Assembly: GCA_023974075.1 (NCBI GenBank)
Contig: CM043790.1
Location: 231,879 to 295,878, forward strand
DNA: 64,000 nucleotides
Reading direction: 5' to 3'
DNA from: Chaenocephalus aceratus
Taxonomy: Eukaryota > Chordata > Actinopteri > Perciformes > Channichthyidae
Both the position numbers and the translations under genes were made by a program. Under the pieces are notes generated by a model. The model had not been told where the DNA came from. It was given only the letters and a program-made list of their open reading frames with translations, and made no database searches. This document shows, one piece after another, positions 1 through 11,500 of this stretch; positions within the stretch are counted from its first letter, which is position 1, and the number at the start of each line of letters is the position of its first letter.

Positions 1-350
1 CTCGATCTCAGTGCTGCATTTGATACTATCGACCATGACATCCTATTGCAAAGACTAGAGCACTTAGTTGGCATACAGGGAACTGCTTTAGGCTGGTTTA
101 GGTCCTATCTATCTGAACGCTCTCAGTTTGTACTTGTTAACGATGAATCTTCCACGCAAACCAAAGTTAGCCATGGAGTGCCACAGGGCTCAGTGCTCGG
201 ACCTATTTTGTTCACATTATATATGCTTCCGTTAGGCAATATTATAAGGAATCATTCTGTAAACTTTCATTGTTATGCGGATGATACTCAACTATATTTA
301 TCAATCAAGCCTGATGAAATTAATCATCTAAATACAATTCAAGACTGCCT
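1..350 (+). pseudogene. L2-like LINE reverse transcriptase fragment, cut by window edge
   Basis: An open frame runs from base 1 and encodes the central reverse-transcriptase core of a non-LTR retrotransposon. It contains the [12 protein letters not shown] block (motif A with its catalytic Asp), the [14 protein letters not shown] block (motif B) and YADDTQ (motif C with the two catalytic Asp). In a live element this protein would copy the LINE RNA into the genome by target-primed reverse transcription. The endonuclease and N-terminal half lie left of the window. Similarity is lost after about base 350 and the frame stops at 379-381, so the C-terminal domain is missing. The motif wording matches the L2 clade and resembles the LINE pieces at 26.9-28.0 kb and 42.0-45.3 kb. 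This is a dead fragment. Confidence 0.85.
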
Positions 351-659
351 TAAGGAATGCCTTCCCAGATGTAAAAAGTAGAACACATTACATTCAGTTA
401 TAACTGCCAAAACAAACATTATTTACACTATTATGGCCCCTGTTAAAAATGTGTGTAATGTTATCTACTGTAAGTTGGTCGAACGAATGCCTCCTCATCC
501 GGAAGCTGACCGAGCAGAACCGAGCAGCAGTCGAGAGGAGCCGAGCGCATCCGCGAAGCACACAAAATGGGACGTCAGAGTTCCCGTTAGCCGGCAAATC
601 TAAATCTCTTCGGTCAAAATAATTTCCCTTTAGAGCAATACCGCTTCAGTTGCGCCACT
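351..659. other. Non-coding spacer
   Basis: No recognisable gene. A GC-richer patch at 490-600 follows the LINE fragment; I cannot assign it. Confidence 0.5.
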
Positions 660-759
660 TATGTGACAGACAAGAAGAGTATGAGACAGACAAGAAGAGT
701 ATGTGACAGACAAGAAGAGTATGTGACAGACAAGAAGAGTATGTGACAGACAAGAATAG
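660..759. repeat. Tandem repeat, 20-bp unit x5
   Basis: Five consecutive copies of a 20-bp unit (tatgtgacagacaagaagag). Only one or two bases change in the second and last copies. It lies in the spacer after the LINE fragment. Confidence 0.95.
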
Positions 760-1437
760 TCAACTCTAATGTCTAACACTTAATGTGGAGAAAGAGATGT
801 CCTGTATGGGTTGATTGTGCGTTGATCTGTTGGTAATGCCTCGGGGTTCCGGTGGGCATGTAAACAAATGCATAATGCTGCGCTATACTTTGTGGCCTCA
901 TCCAGTTGCATAGCGACACTTATTGTGTAGTTGTCTTTTAATAAGCAAGTAGTCATATCATTAGCTAGAACTAGCTGGATCTGATCGATATGGACATGAA
1001 CGCGAGTGAAGTCTAATCTGACGGGAGAGAGAGATCAGCTGCTGCTGACGAGTCGAGACTCGACACGCAGCTCTGCATCACATGCAGCGGTGAGCGGAAC
1101 AAAACACACACGTCAGGTTAGAATATCACACGTAGCTATTTTAATTACCTCTCAAACTACCTAAACTAGTTATAGATATGTTTAGTTTTACTGTCGGGTC
1201 ACTCATTACTGGATCCGCGAGCTGCATGATACTGGCATAATAGATTGCCCGATCGGGCAACCAGCAGGTGAGGCTTCATTGCCCGAGCTAAATACTAGAT
1301 GGCCCCGGGCCATCGGACAGTCCTTAATGTCGAGCCCATCCAGTGAGCCAGGGAGTTGGTTATTTTCTCAGACGTGGACTTACATATCCTGGCCCTGAAA
1401 CCAGTCATCTGGTTGAGTGTGGGTTGGGTCAGGGTGT
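760..1437. other. Spacer, nothing recognised
   Basis: No gene, strong repeat or RNA is visible. The stretch ends at the target-site duplication of the long-TIR element. Confidence 0.5.
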
Positions 1438-1445
1438 GGTTCCTT

Positions 1446-2025
1446 CAACCTGATCTCACCAGAATGCGTGACTCCACCACGACTCCTTAACACCACAATG
1501 CGTGGTGGAGTCACGAACTTTGTTACATTTACGTGTCGGCACCACGCAAACAACCCCAATGTAAAGTGAATGTGATTTTTATTAAATTAGTTAGTTTTTA
1601 AGGAAGGCCAGAGCTTCAGCTGTGTCAAATAGATTGTTCCCTTTAGTTAACGTTATTTAAAAGATAATGATCATGTCCCCTGTATTGTATTACGAGCGTC
1701 CATTCCCATTGGATAACGGAGAATTTTACACCCGGAAGTAAGTAGCCTATTCTCCTTACTGTCGATTGATTTTACAGTGATATCTGCACTACTCATCGAC
1801 TAAAAAACACCAGATTATCCTTGTTAATTACACAACATTGATTGGTTTGAATTGTGTACAATGCTTTTGTATTTTCCCCCTTCGATTCGGAGAAACAAAT
1901 ATTTTTTCGGAGTTTTAGGATGGCCGAAGACACTACACTACCCAGAATCCTCAGCTATCGTTTGGGACTACACCATGTGCTGAGTTTGACAAACCCCGTG
2001 ATCAGTCCTCAAGCTCTTTGATTGG
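1446..2025 (+). repeat. Left long inverted repeat arm
   Basis: Reverse complement of 4752-5553. The first 80 bases also hold a local hairpin: cgtgactccaccacg is followed about 30 bases later by cgtggtggagtcacg. Confidence 0.85.
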
Positions 2026-3228
2026 ATGCGCGAAGTTTACACAGAGCGTCAAAAAGGACTTTGAAATGGAATGAAACCCATCGACGGCACACTATTCAAA
2101 ACAGGAATCGAACGTGTCCTACTCCCCCCCCCCCCCTTAGGTCACAGGCTCCTCCAACAGTGCTACGCAATAAAACAGATACACAGAAAAAATAGTGAAA
2201 TAGTGCAATAAGAGTCTATATACAAGTGATTGGAATATGATATATTAGATAAATAATTTCTAAGTAGCAGCCAGATGAATGTTATTTCTAAGTTCAGGTG
2301 TTTAATAATCGTATAGCCTGTGGGATGAAGCTGTCTCTGTGTCTGGTGGTTTTAGTCCGGATGCTGCGGTACCGCCTGCCAGACGGCAGCAGACAGAACA
2401 GTTTGTGGCTGGGGTGATGGGGTCTTTTATAATCCTGAGGGCTTTCTTTAAGGTTGACCTGGTATTTTTACTCCACTACATTTATTTTAGTTACTTTACA
2501 GATTTGGATTAATGATGTGAAATATAAACAACCCTTAAATCAGACTTTAGTTACACCTGAGTGAAATTCAGTGAAGGTGATTGTCAAGTGCCAACAATCA
2601 GGAGAGATATTTGATAGTGGGTGCTTGAGAAGACTAAATATTTATCTGCAGATCCGTTTAAAGCATATTCATTACTCGTTATTCTCTAATAGTTCATTAA
2701 AGACTGTATATAATTGCTATTTTGTACATCCCTTTCAAGATTTCAAGATTTTCTAAGGTTTATTGACATATCATATACACAACAGTGTAGTTATGCAATG
2801 AATGAAAAACTTGGGTCACAGGTTCCTCAACAGTGCATTACAAGACATCTATCAATATGTGTGTATACTTCCACCATTACACTGTCGTATTCTGCACATT
2901 TCTTTAAATAAAGCCTTATTAGTTAGCACATCCTCCTATCAGGCACTAAACTGTTTTACTCTAGATATCATTTGAGTATCTTCTTGATATTTTCTATTCT
3001 ATATTTATATCATTGACCTTCTACTTTCCCACTATTTTATATGTACTCTTAATATTTAAATGTTTTCATAAAATATAACACATTCAAAAGTGCTTTACAA
3101 AAATGAAAGACATTAAGAAAAAGGCATTTTAAACAGTCATTAAAATCAACACAATCTTCCTGCATTGCAATTACTCTAAACGTGTAATAACGTGCTTTAA
3201 CCAGTAGGTGGTTTGGGTTAAAAGCATA
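2026..3228. other. Interior of long-TIR element with a teleost interspersed repeat
   Basis: AT-rich interior without a gene. A run of C lies near 2128. The stretch at about 2290-2455 (tgtgggatgaagctgtctct onwards) is one I recognise as a common interspersed repeat in teleost sequence, probably a LINE 3' segment, but I cannot name its family. Confidence 0.45.
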
Positions 3229-4290
3229 GGCTGCAGTCGAATATTCCAAAGATCAGCTCCTAAGTTCTAACCCTATCGTCTATTCCTTGACCTCTGAGTG
3301 AAACGTCACGGGGTTAAGGGATAGTGGATAGGAGAATTCAAAAGGACTTAGGAGAAGAGACTGCGGTGCTTTAGAGAATCGACTGCACTTTCACTATCCG
3401 ACGTGTTTATGATGCGCCAGCGGACGCCATGAATGTGCGTCTGCTGCTGTGGGGAAACCATGGAAACTACAGTTTTCTATACAGCGGACTACAACATGGA
3501 TGTTCAATAAGAACGAGGGACTACTGTGAACTCATCTAGAGACTCTGCACCGTGCTCTGATGCTGCTGCTTTGCTTTATGAACAACAGAGAAACATATTC
3601 TTCAGGACCAAAGTTGGAATTGAAATAAAAAAGGAAAGTGAAACTTATGCTCGTCTCCCTCTCCCTCCGGTCCACATTAATACCAATGATCCCAATACGT
3701 ATGATTGTATGAACTAAAGATCTTAAAATCAATACAAATGTATTTATTATAAACGTTAGTCCTTAACATCTATCACTGTCTGTATCACCATTCAAACATC
3801 TTTTAAAAGTTGAACAAACTCCACACAGCTCAGTAAAGACTGTGAGATGTTGACTTTATTTGATCATTTCAGTGAAAACTAACGTTCATATTTCTCTCTT
3901 TGATTATAATACTGATGAACGTTCAAAACAAAGCACTTTGGCAACTTACCACCTATGTTTTAAAATGCTTAATAAGCACCGTAACTTTCATGATATAATT
4001 TCTCGGTCATAATCGGTTGTTTCCGTGAACGGCCGACTGTTGAGTGACGCCAAATGCTGCGGCTGCAATGCATTGTGGGGCAGCATTTTCGCTTCTCCTG
4101 TCGGTTAGGGAGGTCCAGTGGTTCCTAAGCTAAAGGAGGTTATAAAGGAAGTTTGAAACCTCCTTTCCTTTCATTCTCATCATTCTAGAGAATTCGAACG
4201 GCACTTATCATGGCTGCCACTGAGGGACTTCCGGGTCATTTCACTCCTTTAGGAAGGTTCCTAAGCTAAATGGACTATTCCACTTCAGCC
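3229..4290 (+). mobile_element. 1.06-kb non-autonomous element, copy A (nested)
   Basis: A 1062-bp element nested inside the long-TIR element. It starts GGCTGCAGTCGAAT and ends with the near-complement (tggactattccacttcagcc), with ATA on both sides (3226-3228 and 4291-4293). A reverse-oriented copy with its own flanking 3-bp repeat lies at 6641-7698, so the two copies define each other's ends. A 3-bp duplication and GG-starting termini suggest a PIF/Harbinger-type MITE, but the target is not the usual TWA. A 63-codon frame at 3526-3717 is not recognisable as a known protein. Confidence 0.85.
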
Positions 4291-4751
4291 ATAGGTTAAA
4301 AGGCTGTCAAGTTTACAGTGTTAACAAAATAAAATATACTGCTGTTTCCGGTTTAGTTTACGACGAATATTATTTTGTTATTGTTTTGATATTTGTAACA
4401 CAAAAGCGATGGAAAAAACCCATAGCAACAACAAAAAGATGGTCTTAACATGACCCAGTCGTGTAGTAGTTAATAAAAAACAATAATATCAAAACAAAAT
4501 ATTACTACTAACTTTATTGTGAAATTAAAACAGAACGGTAAAAGAATAGTTTCCGGTCTATTCTGATGCCCGATCTCTGTAGATAAATAAAGAACTACGA
4601 CAGATGTGTAATATTTAATGCAGCCAAACCATGTATTACAATGCATTCATGTGATGACTTTCAAAGAGTAAAGCAAGCACTGCTGAATAAAGTATGATTT
4701 TATCTTTTACGAAACGTTTTTTTTTTCATATGGAATGCAGTTGGAGGTCAA

Positions 4752-5553
4752 CCAATCACAGAGCTTGAGGACTGATCACGGGGTTTGTCAAGCTAAGCAC
4801 ATGGTGTAGTCCCAAACGATAGCTGAGGATTCTGGGTAGTGTAGTGTCTTCGGCCATCCTAAAACTCCGAAAAAATATTTGTTTCTCCGAATCGAAGGGG
4901 GAAATACAAAAGCATTGTTCACAATTCAAACCAATCAATGTTGTGTAATTAACAAGGATAATCTGGTGTTTTTTAGTCGATGAGTAGTGCAGATATCACT
5001 GTAAAATCAATCGACAGTAAGGAGAATAGGCTACTTACTTCCGGGTGTACAATTCTCCGTTATCCAATGGGAATGGACGCTCGTAATACAATACAGGGGA
5101 CATGATCTTTATCTTTTGAATAACGTTAACTAAAGGGAACAATCTATTGGACACAGCTGAAGCTCTGGCCTTCCTTAAAAACTAATTTAATAAAAATCAC
5201 AGTTGTATTACACACAATGCACTGTTTTTTGAGAACACAAATTCGTAACTAATGTAATTTTTACATTCTGACGAAAAATAAAAATAATTATGAATACAAA
5301 TAAAATAAAAGAAGCCTCCCGCGAGTTACTACAAGCTATAAAGTAGATTTAAAAAACGTTGTATAGAATAAAAGCTCACTGCGGGACGTTGTAGAAATGC
5401 GTGTGTGCACCACGACAAAGGAGCCTCATTCACTTTACATTGGGGTTGTTTGCGTGGTGCCGACACGTAAATGTAACAAAGTTCGTGACTCCACCACGCA
5501 ATGCGGTGTTAAGGAGTCGTGGTGGAGTCACGCATTCTGGTGAGATCAGGTTG
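4752..5553 (-). repeat. Right long inverted repeat arm
   Basis: Inverted partner of 1446-2025, longer because of about 240 extra bases (about 5200-5430). Either the left arm was deleted or the right arm gained sequence. Small open frames here are mirror images of the left arm and are not taken as genes. Confidence 0.85.
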
Positions 5554-5595
5554 GGTTCCTTGCACTCGGAGTCGGGCTAACGTCCACGCTAGCTG

Positions 5596-6022
5596 CTACA
5601 TGCTAGCTGCTACATGCTTTGCATTTAGGTGATACTTTAGGCTTGATGAGCTGCGGTGATATGCAAATTCTTTTTTGCATAATTTGCACACAACCGTGCT
5701 CTTGTCGACGCTTCCATCCGTCCGTTTTTTAAAACAAAATGTCCCATCCACGGGGCCGACCAAAGCGGTCTCATCAGCTTGTTCGTTCATGTTTGACTAT
5801 TGTTCACCGTGGTTTGTTGTTGTTTGAAGTCCCATGCTGAAGTCATGAACGTTAGTTGGTGCTCCAGTATAATCGGTACGCCTGAAACTCATCCAGTGAG
5901 AAACGTTCCGCTGTGCAAAAATAAGTGCGATTAAAGTGCGATTAAAATGCGTTAATTTTTTTAACGCGTTAATTATTGTGTAATTAATTAATCTTATATA
6001 ACGCGTTAAAGTCCCGGCCCTA
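5596..6022 (-). pseudogene. hAT transposon 5' fragment with BED zinc finger
   Basis: On the minus strand a 64-residue frame (5596-5790) carries one BED-type zinc finger, CKLCKKEF followed by HLNAKH, the usual DNA-binding head of hAT transposases. Upstream (5791-6022) is AT-rich sequence with repeated gcgttaa motifs ending at gtcccggccctat, which reads as the 5' terminus (tagggccgggac outward on the minus strand). The catalytic RNase H-like core and C-terminal dimerisation domain are absent. The fragment stops near the right end of the long-TIR element at 5553, with a duplicated gctagctgctacat motif at the junction. It is a 5' remnant only. Confidence 0.75.
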
Positions 6023-6640
6023 TTTTTAATACTTTCTGCTGACACTAGGTGGGGCTTTGACATAAATAAAGCAGCTGTATTCGCCATACAGGAAGCACAC
6101 ATTTAAAACGGTTTTTGCCTGCTGTTTTTGTGTACACAAGCATTCATTAATGGTTTGGAAAGTGGCGCTGTACCTTAATAATATAAAGGCTTGTATTTGC
6201 GTGCATTTCCTGCAGGCAGGCTCCATGGAGCTGTCAGCTCCGGACTGCGCAAAATGCGTACATGAAGCGCTACGTCATGAACGCAAGAAATCTACCCTCG
6301 TGGGGGCGCACTCATGTGATTAGAATTGAGGAGACATCTGATTGGATATAGATAGAAATAATTACAAGTACAAATCGGGTGACCGTCAGGGGAGTCTCAA
6401 AAAACCCACACACGAATGCACAGCGATCCGTGCACAGAAAGCTGTTTGTGTTTGCAGGTTCAGAGGTTTTAAACGGAAAACAAATATGTGAGGATCAAAA
6501 ATACATATGTAAAACTTTTTTCTGTATTTGGATTGTATTTACATGTATATGAAACGGAATACATTTGTGTGTGCATTGAAAAACACAAGTGTGGATCCGG
6601 AAATAGAAGTGTGAATCCTTTTGCGGATCATGAAATACAA
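6023..6640. other. Spacer between hAT remnant and copy B
   Basis: No supported gene. Short frames on the minus strand have no recognisable motif. Confidence 0.5.
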
Positions 6641-7698
6641 GGCTGAAGTCGAATAGTCCATTTAGCTTAGGAACCTTCCTAACGGAGTGAAATGACCCGG
6701 AAGTCCCTCAGTGGCAGCCATGATAAGTGCCGTTCGAATTCTCTAGATGAAAGGAAAGAAGGTTTCAAACTTCCTTTATAACCTCCTTTAGCTTAGGAAC
6801 CACTGGACCTCCCTAACCGACAGGAGAAGCGAAAATGCTGCCCCACAATGCCTTGCAGCCGCAGCATTTGCTGTCACTCAACAGTCGGCCGTTCACGGAA
6901 ACAACCGATTATGACGGAGAAATGATATCATGAAAGTTACGGTGCTTATTAAGCTTTTTAAAACGTAGGTGGTAAGTTGGCAAAGTGCTTTGTTTTGAAC
7001 GTTCATCAGTATTATAATCAAAAAGAGAAATATGAACGTTAGTTTTTACTGAAATGATCAAATAAAGTCAACATCTCACAGTCTTTACTGAGCTGTGTGG
7101 GGTTTGTTCAACTTCTAAAAGATGTTTGAATGGTGATATACACAGTGATAGATGTTATGGACTAACATTTATAATAAATACATTTGTATTGATTTTAAGA
7201 TCTTTAGTTCATCAATCATACGTATTGGGATCATTGGTATTAATGTGGACCGGAGGGAGAGGGAGACGAGCATAAGTTTCACTTTCCTTTTTTATTTCAA
7301 TTCCAACTTTGGTCCTGAAGAATATGTTTCTCTGTTGTCCACGTTCATAAAGCATAAAGCAGCAGCATCAGAGCACGGTGCAGAGTCTCTCGAGGAGTTC
7401 ACAGCAGTCCCTCGTTCTTATTGAACATCCATGTTGTAGTCCGCTGTATAGAAAACTGTAGTTTCCATAGTTTCCCCACAGCAGCAGACGCACACAATGA
7501 CGTCCGCTGGCGCATCATAAACACGTCGGATAGTGAAAGTACAGTCGATTCTCTAAAGTACCGCAGTCTCTTCTCCTAAGTCCTTTTGAATTCTCCTATC
7601 CACTATCCCTTAACCCCGTGACGTTTCACTCAGAGGTCAAGGAATAGACGATAGGGTTAGAACTTAGGAGCTGATTTTTAAACTATCCGACTGCAGCC
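6641..7698 (-). mobile_element. 1.06-kb non-autonomous element, copy B (inverted)
   Basis: Reverse-oriented second copy of the element at 3229-4290. It starts GGCTGAAGTCGAATAGTCC and ends at ctgcagcc. The 3-bp direct repeat CAA is present at 6638-6640 and 7699-7701. The copies are collinear apart from small indels, such as a short deletion after the ctctaga motif and a few extra bases near 7340. Confidence 0.85.
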
Positions 7699-7938
7699 CA
7701 AGTGTGAATCCTTCAGACGTAGTCTGTTCTTCTTCTCTGTCTTCCGGTTGTTGCCTGTTTTGAATGACGAATACACACTACCGCCGCCTGCTGGTAAGGA
7801 GAGTTATTGCCACTCACGCATGCGCAGTTCGTACGTGCTCGGCTGAAGTCTTGCGGTGTGTTCCAGTGCGACACATGGCAAGACGCAGGAGAACACGCCG
7901 ACGCAACAGCGTGAGCAGAGATATACTGTGCAAAATAC

Positions 7939-8892
7939 AGATAGCAGGAGACAGAGGACAGCCACGGTCAGATAGCGGGAGACAGAGGACAGCCACGGTC
8001 AGATAGCAGGAGACAGAGGACAGCCACGGTCAGATAGCAGGAGACAGAGGACAGCCACGGTCAGATAGCAGGAGACAGAGGACAGCCACGGTCAGATAGC
8101 AGGAGACAGAGGACAGCCACGGTCAGATAGCAGGAGACAGAGGACAGCCACGGTCAGATAGCAGGAGACAGAGGACAGCCACAGTCAGATAGCAGGACGA
8201 GGAAGCACGTAGCAGGAGACAGGACAGCCACGGTCAGATAGCAGGAGACAGAGGACAGCCACGGTCAGATAGCAGGAGACAGAGGACAGCCACGGTCAGA
8301 TAGCAGGACACAGAGGACAGCCACGGTCAGATAGCAGGAGACAGAGGACAGCCACGGTCAGATAGCAGGAGACAGAGGACAGCCACGGTCAGATAGCAGG
8401 AGACAGAGGACAGCCACGGTCAGATAGCAGGAGACAGAGGACAGCCACGGTCAGATAGCAGGAGACAGAGGACAGCCACGGTCAGATAGCAGGAGACAGA
8501 GGACAGCCACGGTCAGATAGCAGGACACAGAGGACAGCCACGGTCAGATAGCAGGAGACAGAGGACAGCCACGGTCAGATAGCAGGAGACAGAGGACAGC
8601 CACGGTCAGATAGCAGGAGACGGAGGACAGCCACGGTCAGATAGCAGGAGACGGAGGACAGCCACGGTCAGATAGCAGGATACAGAGGACAGCCAGGGTC
8701 AGATAGCAGGAGACAGAGGACAGCCACGGTCAGATAGCAGGAGACAGAGGACAGCCACGGTCAGATAGCAGGAGACAGAGGACAGCCACGGTCAGATAGC
8801 AGGAGACAGAGGACAGCCACGGTCAGATAGCAGGAGACAGAGGACAGCCACGGTCAGATAGCAGGAGACAGAGGACAGCCACGGTCAGATAG
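7939..8892. repeat. Minisatellite, 31-bp unit, about 31 copies
   Basis: About 950 bp of a 31-bp unit built on agcaggagacagaggacagc followed by cacggtcagat. Most copies are identical or differ at one base. One irregular patch near 8190-8230 breaks the phase. The unit is not a multiple of three and stops occur, so it is not coding. Confidence 0.97.
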
Positions 8893-8984
8893 GAAAACAT
8901 TCAGGATCTGGATCAGTCTTATGCAACAATGGAAACTGAACTAAAGAGAACATTTGAAACTTTAGCAGTCTGCGTGATCTGCCT

Positions 8985-9115
8985 GCAGGGAGGGGCGGGC
9001 CGGCCCTGCGAGTAAAGTAACGAGTAACTTTATGTAGAGAGTAACGAAGTAGTGTAATATATTACTTTTTTTAAAGTAATATGTAATATATTAAAAAAAT
9101 TAGTAACGACCCCAT
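8985..9115. repeat. TE-terminus-like AT-rich repeat
   Basis: The stretch contains repeated gtaac and gtaatatatta motifs (taaagtaacgagtaac, ttaaagtaatatgtaatata), resembling subterminal sequence of teleost DNA transposons. A similar stretch occurs at 50320-50450. Family and exact ends are not determined. Confidence 0.4.
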
Positions 9116-10182
9116 CTCTGATCACAACACATTCCTGCAATCACTTTCAAACCAGCCTCTGACTATAAAAAACATTCAAGCAAAACAAAACAACACCTGT
9201 TGATATGATTGTGTTGTTGTTGATTTAATCCTGTTAGAAGAAGTGTGGATGCGGCAAACCTGACAGTAACGTAAAATGATTTTGTGGCTTTTATTTATTT
9301 TTAAAAGGTAACGTATCAGAATACTGATTAGTCATTTTACATGGTTATCAATTACAGTTAAATAATTTTAGTCTACAAATAATGAATAACCTGGGATAGA
9401 TGTTTGTGTCCGATGAGAAGAGACAAATAAACGTTTCCTTTCCAACATGAACGAGAACAGAGTTCAGTTGTAGAGGTGGAAGGGGGCAGGGTTTCATTGT
9501 TACGCTACACGCTCACACCTGCAGTTATCCAGTCGAACTGCATTCTCAGGTAAACAGCGTGACTAGACTAATCGTCACGGTTACAACGTGCCCGAGGGAC
9601 CCAGCAGCTCAGAGCAATATGTTCACAGTGTAAACCTGAAAGAGCTGTGTTCCTATTTCATTGATTTCTAACCTCAATGTAACATTAGCATATAACATAT
9701 GATTAAGGGCACTTCTATGTTGAGGACACTTTGGGTCTGTGAAATGATGATTGCCGAAATTGGTACAATAAAACATGATTCAAAATCAACTAAATGGACT
9801 GAAGAAAAGAAACAGATACACGATGATGGAAACAGAGAGAGGAAGCAGAACAGCCAGGTGAGGAAGAGGTACATAGGACACTCAGTGTTCATACACTCCA
9901 GCAGAGGGATGTGTGACACCGAGCTGTGCTCTCATCAGAAGTATAGCTGACTAATCATCAAGCTGACTGGATGATCCAGAAGAAGACGAGACACACGGCT
10001 CTCCCAGCGGGGCTTCTCGTGCACATGTTCCCACAGCCTGGCATGTCTGCATGTATGGTGGAAGCTCCAAGTCACTCAACTCTTCATAAATGTTCTTCAT
10101 ACAGATTCATGCAGTTCTCGTTCTTTAAACATTCATCACAGTGGTTGTTTACAATTTGTTTTCCTACATGTTCATATTGTGA

Positions 10183-10185
<3 letters not shown>
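9116..10185. other. Spacer, nothing recognised
   Basis: No gene with recognisable motifs. Frames of 80-90 codons at 9699-10249 look like chance openings. Confidence 0.4.
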
Positions 10186-10219
<34 letters not shown>

Positions 10220-10220
10220 G
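10180..10220. repeat. (TA)n microsatellite
   Basis: A run of alternating TA, with an interrupted atacatata start. Confidence 0.95.
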
Positions 10221-10796
10221 GCCCTCCTGTGACTCAGGGTCAACTATAACGTCAGTTACGTTTCAGTTGAAGTGAGGCAGTGAACCAGGAACATATGAAA
10301 TGTTCAATCTGCAGGCTGTTTTCTAAATGGCCGACAGAAGGTTGAGAAAAAGCGTTCACCGTTTGGATACGTTTGGATATGCACACGTTACACGTTACAC
10401 GTGCAAATGGGTGAAATCGGCTCAAAAGGTTACAGTTATGAAAGAGTATCAAATACTACTTCCAAGGACTACATGCTTGATCTCTGTTTAGGAGCTCATG
10501 ACATTAAAGCGCCTTCACAATAAAGCAATAACAAACGTGTAAGGATGGCCTTTAGCATGTTGAGTATGAAGTTAAACTACAAGTCAAATATAAAGAGGAA
10601 AGCCACAACTGGTCCTTGCTTTGAAGGTGGGAAACCTTGACGCTATGAAATCAAGCAGCACAAACCTTGAAAAGGATGAGTTATCGGATGGGTCTGTGAG
10701 AACAGGAGAAGCCCGGTCGCATGAGAACCTGTAGGCTGAGAATAAGGGTTAAGGGTTAACACAAAGACAACACAAGAGAGAGAAGGAGAGCGTGCA

Positions 10797-10833
<37 letters not shown>

Positions 10834-10848
10834 CACACACACACACAG
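10797..10848. repeat. (CA)n microsatellite
   Basis: Long CA run with one interruption. Open frames across it are artefacts of the repeat. Confidence 0.95.
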
Positions 10849-10972
10849 TTGTATTTACCCCGTGTGACAGGAGAGCAGTGGAGGGCTAAGGTCTGGCTCC
10901 GAGCTGGTGACACTAATCCAAACAGGCTAAGCCAAAATGAGAAAGGAACGGTAAACTCACACACCCCCTTGC

Positions 10973-11007
10973 TGTGTGTGTGTGGTGGTGTGGGTGTTGT
11001 GTGTGGT

Positions 11008-11043
<36 letters not shown>

Positions 11044-11060
11044 GGTGTGTGTGTGGTGTG
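10973..11060. repeat. (GT)n microsatellite, interrupted
   Basis: GT-rich tract with a long pure GT run in the middle. It lies 130 bp after a CA run, so the two could pair as an inverted repeat. Confidence 0.95.
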
Positions 11061-11139
11061 TCCAAACGAACAAAAAACACCAGATATCCACCATTCTCTA
11101 CGACAGTGCAACAGGACTGGTGACATTCAAGATGAGGAT

Positions 11140-11140
<1 letters not shown>

Positions 11141-11190
<50 letters not shown>

Positions 11191-11200
11191 CTCTCTCTTA
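11141..11200. repeat. (CT)n microsatellite
   Basis: Long CT run with one cg interruption near its end. Confidence 0.95.
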
Positions 11201-11400
11201 TTGTGTATTCTTTTCTAAACCACACACTGTTTATTTACTCACCAATAAGACACACTTATCGTTGTGTTTATTTGTGTGTTATTGTATAACGTCGGACTTG
11301 TTGTTAGTTGCAGCAGCTCATCCGAACACAGGAAACTGTATATTTTTTACCGGTTATTTTTACATTCAAATGAAGAGTTAATGTTTAATATTATGATTGA

Positions 11401-11500
11401 NNNNNNNNNNNNNNNNNNNNNNNNNNNNNNNNNNNNNNNNNNNNNNNNNNNNNNNNNNNNNNNNNNNNNNNNNNNNNNNNNNNNNNNNNNNNNNNNNNNN
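11401..11500. other. Assembly gap (100 N)
   Basis: Exactly 100 undetermined bases, the usual placeholder for a gap of unknown length. The preceding 600 bp is microsatellite-rich, which may explain the break. Confidence 0.99.

Larger units (their letters stand above)
1446..5553. mobile_element. Long-terminal-inverted-repeat DNA element with 8-bp TSD
   Basis: A 4.1-kb element bounded by long inverted repeats that begin CAACCTGATCTCACC on the left and end with its exact complement at 5553. The 8-bp direct repeat GGTTCCTT flanks it at 1438-1445 and 5554-5561, which fixes the ends. The left arm is about 580 bp (1446-2025). The right arm is about 800 bp (4752-5553), and the arms differ by roughly 240 bp present only on the right near 5200-5430. 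No transposase gene is visible, so it is non-autonomous. Removing the nested element at 3229-4290 leaves about 3.0 kb. An 8-bp target duplication suits hAT-like elements, but such long arms are unusual for them, so I leave the superfamily open. Confidence 0.85.

Noticed and set aside
1900..2030. Repeat of a small frame seen at 4756-4938
   Set aside because: This is the two arms of the long inverted repeat, not a gene pair.
7764..8006. 80-codon + frame and its minus partner
   Set aside because: They run into the 31-bp minisatellite and stop; the repeat is not a multiple of three.
7939..8892. CRISPR-like regular repeats
   Set aside because: Units are contiguous with no unique spacers, and the genome is a vertebrate.
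10749..11289. Open frames of 80-165 codons on both strands
   Set aside because: They consist of CA/GT and CT microsatellite translation; no domain.
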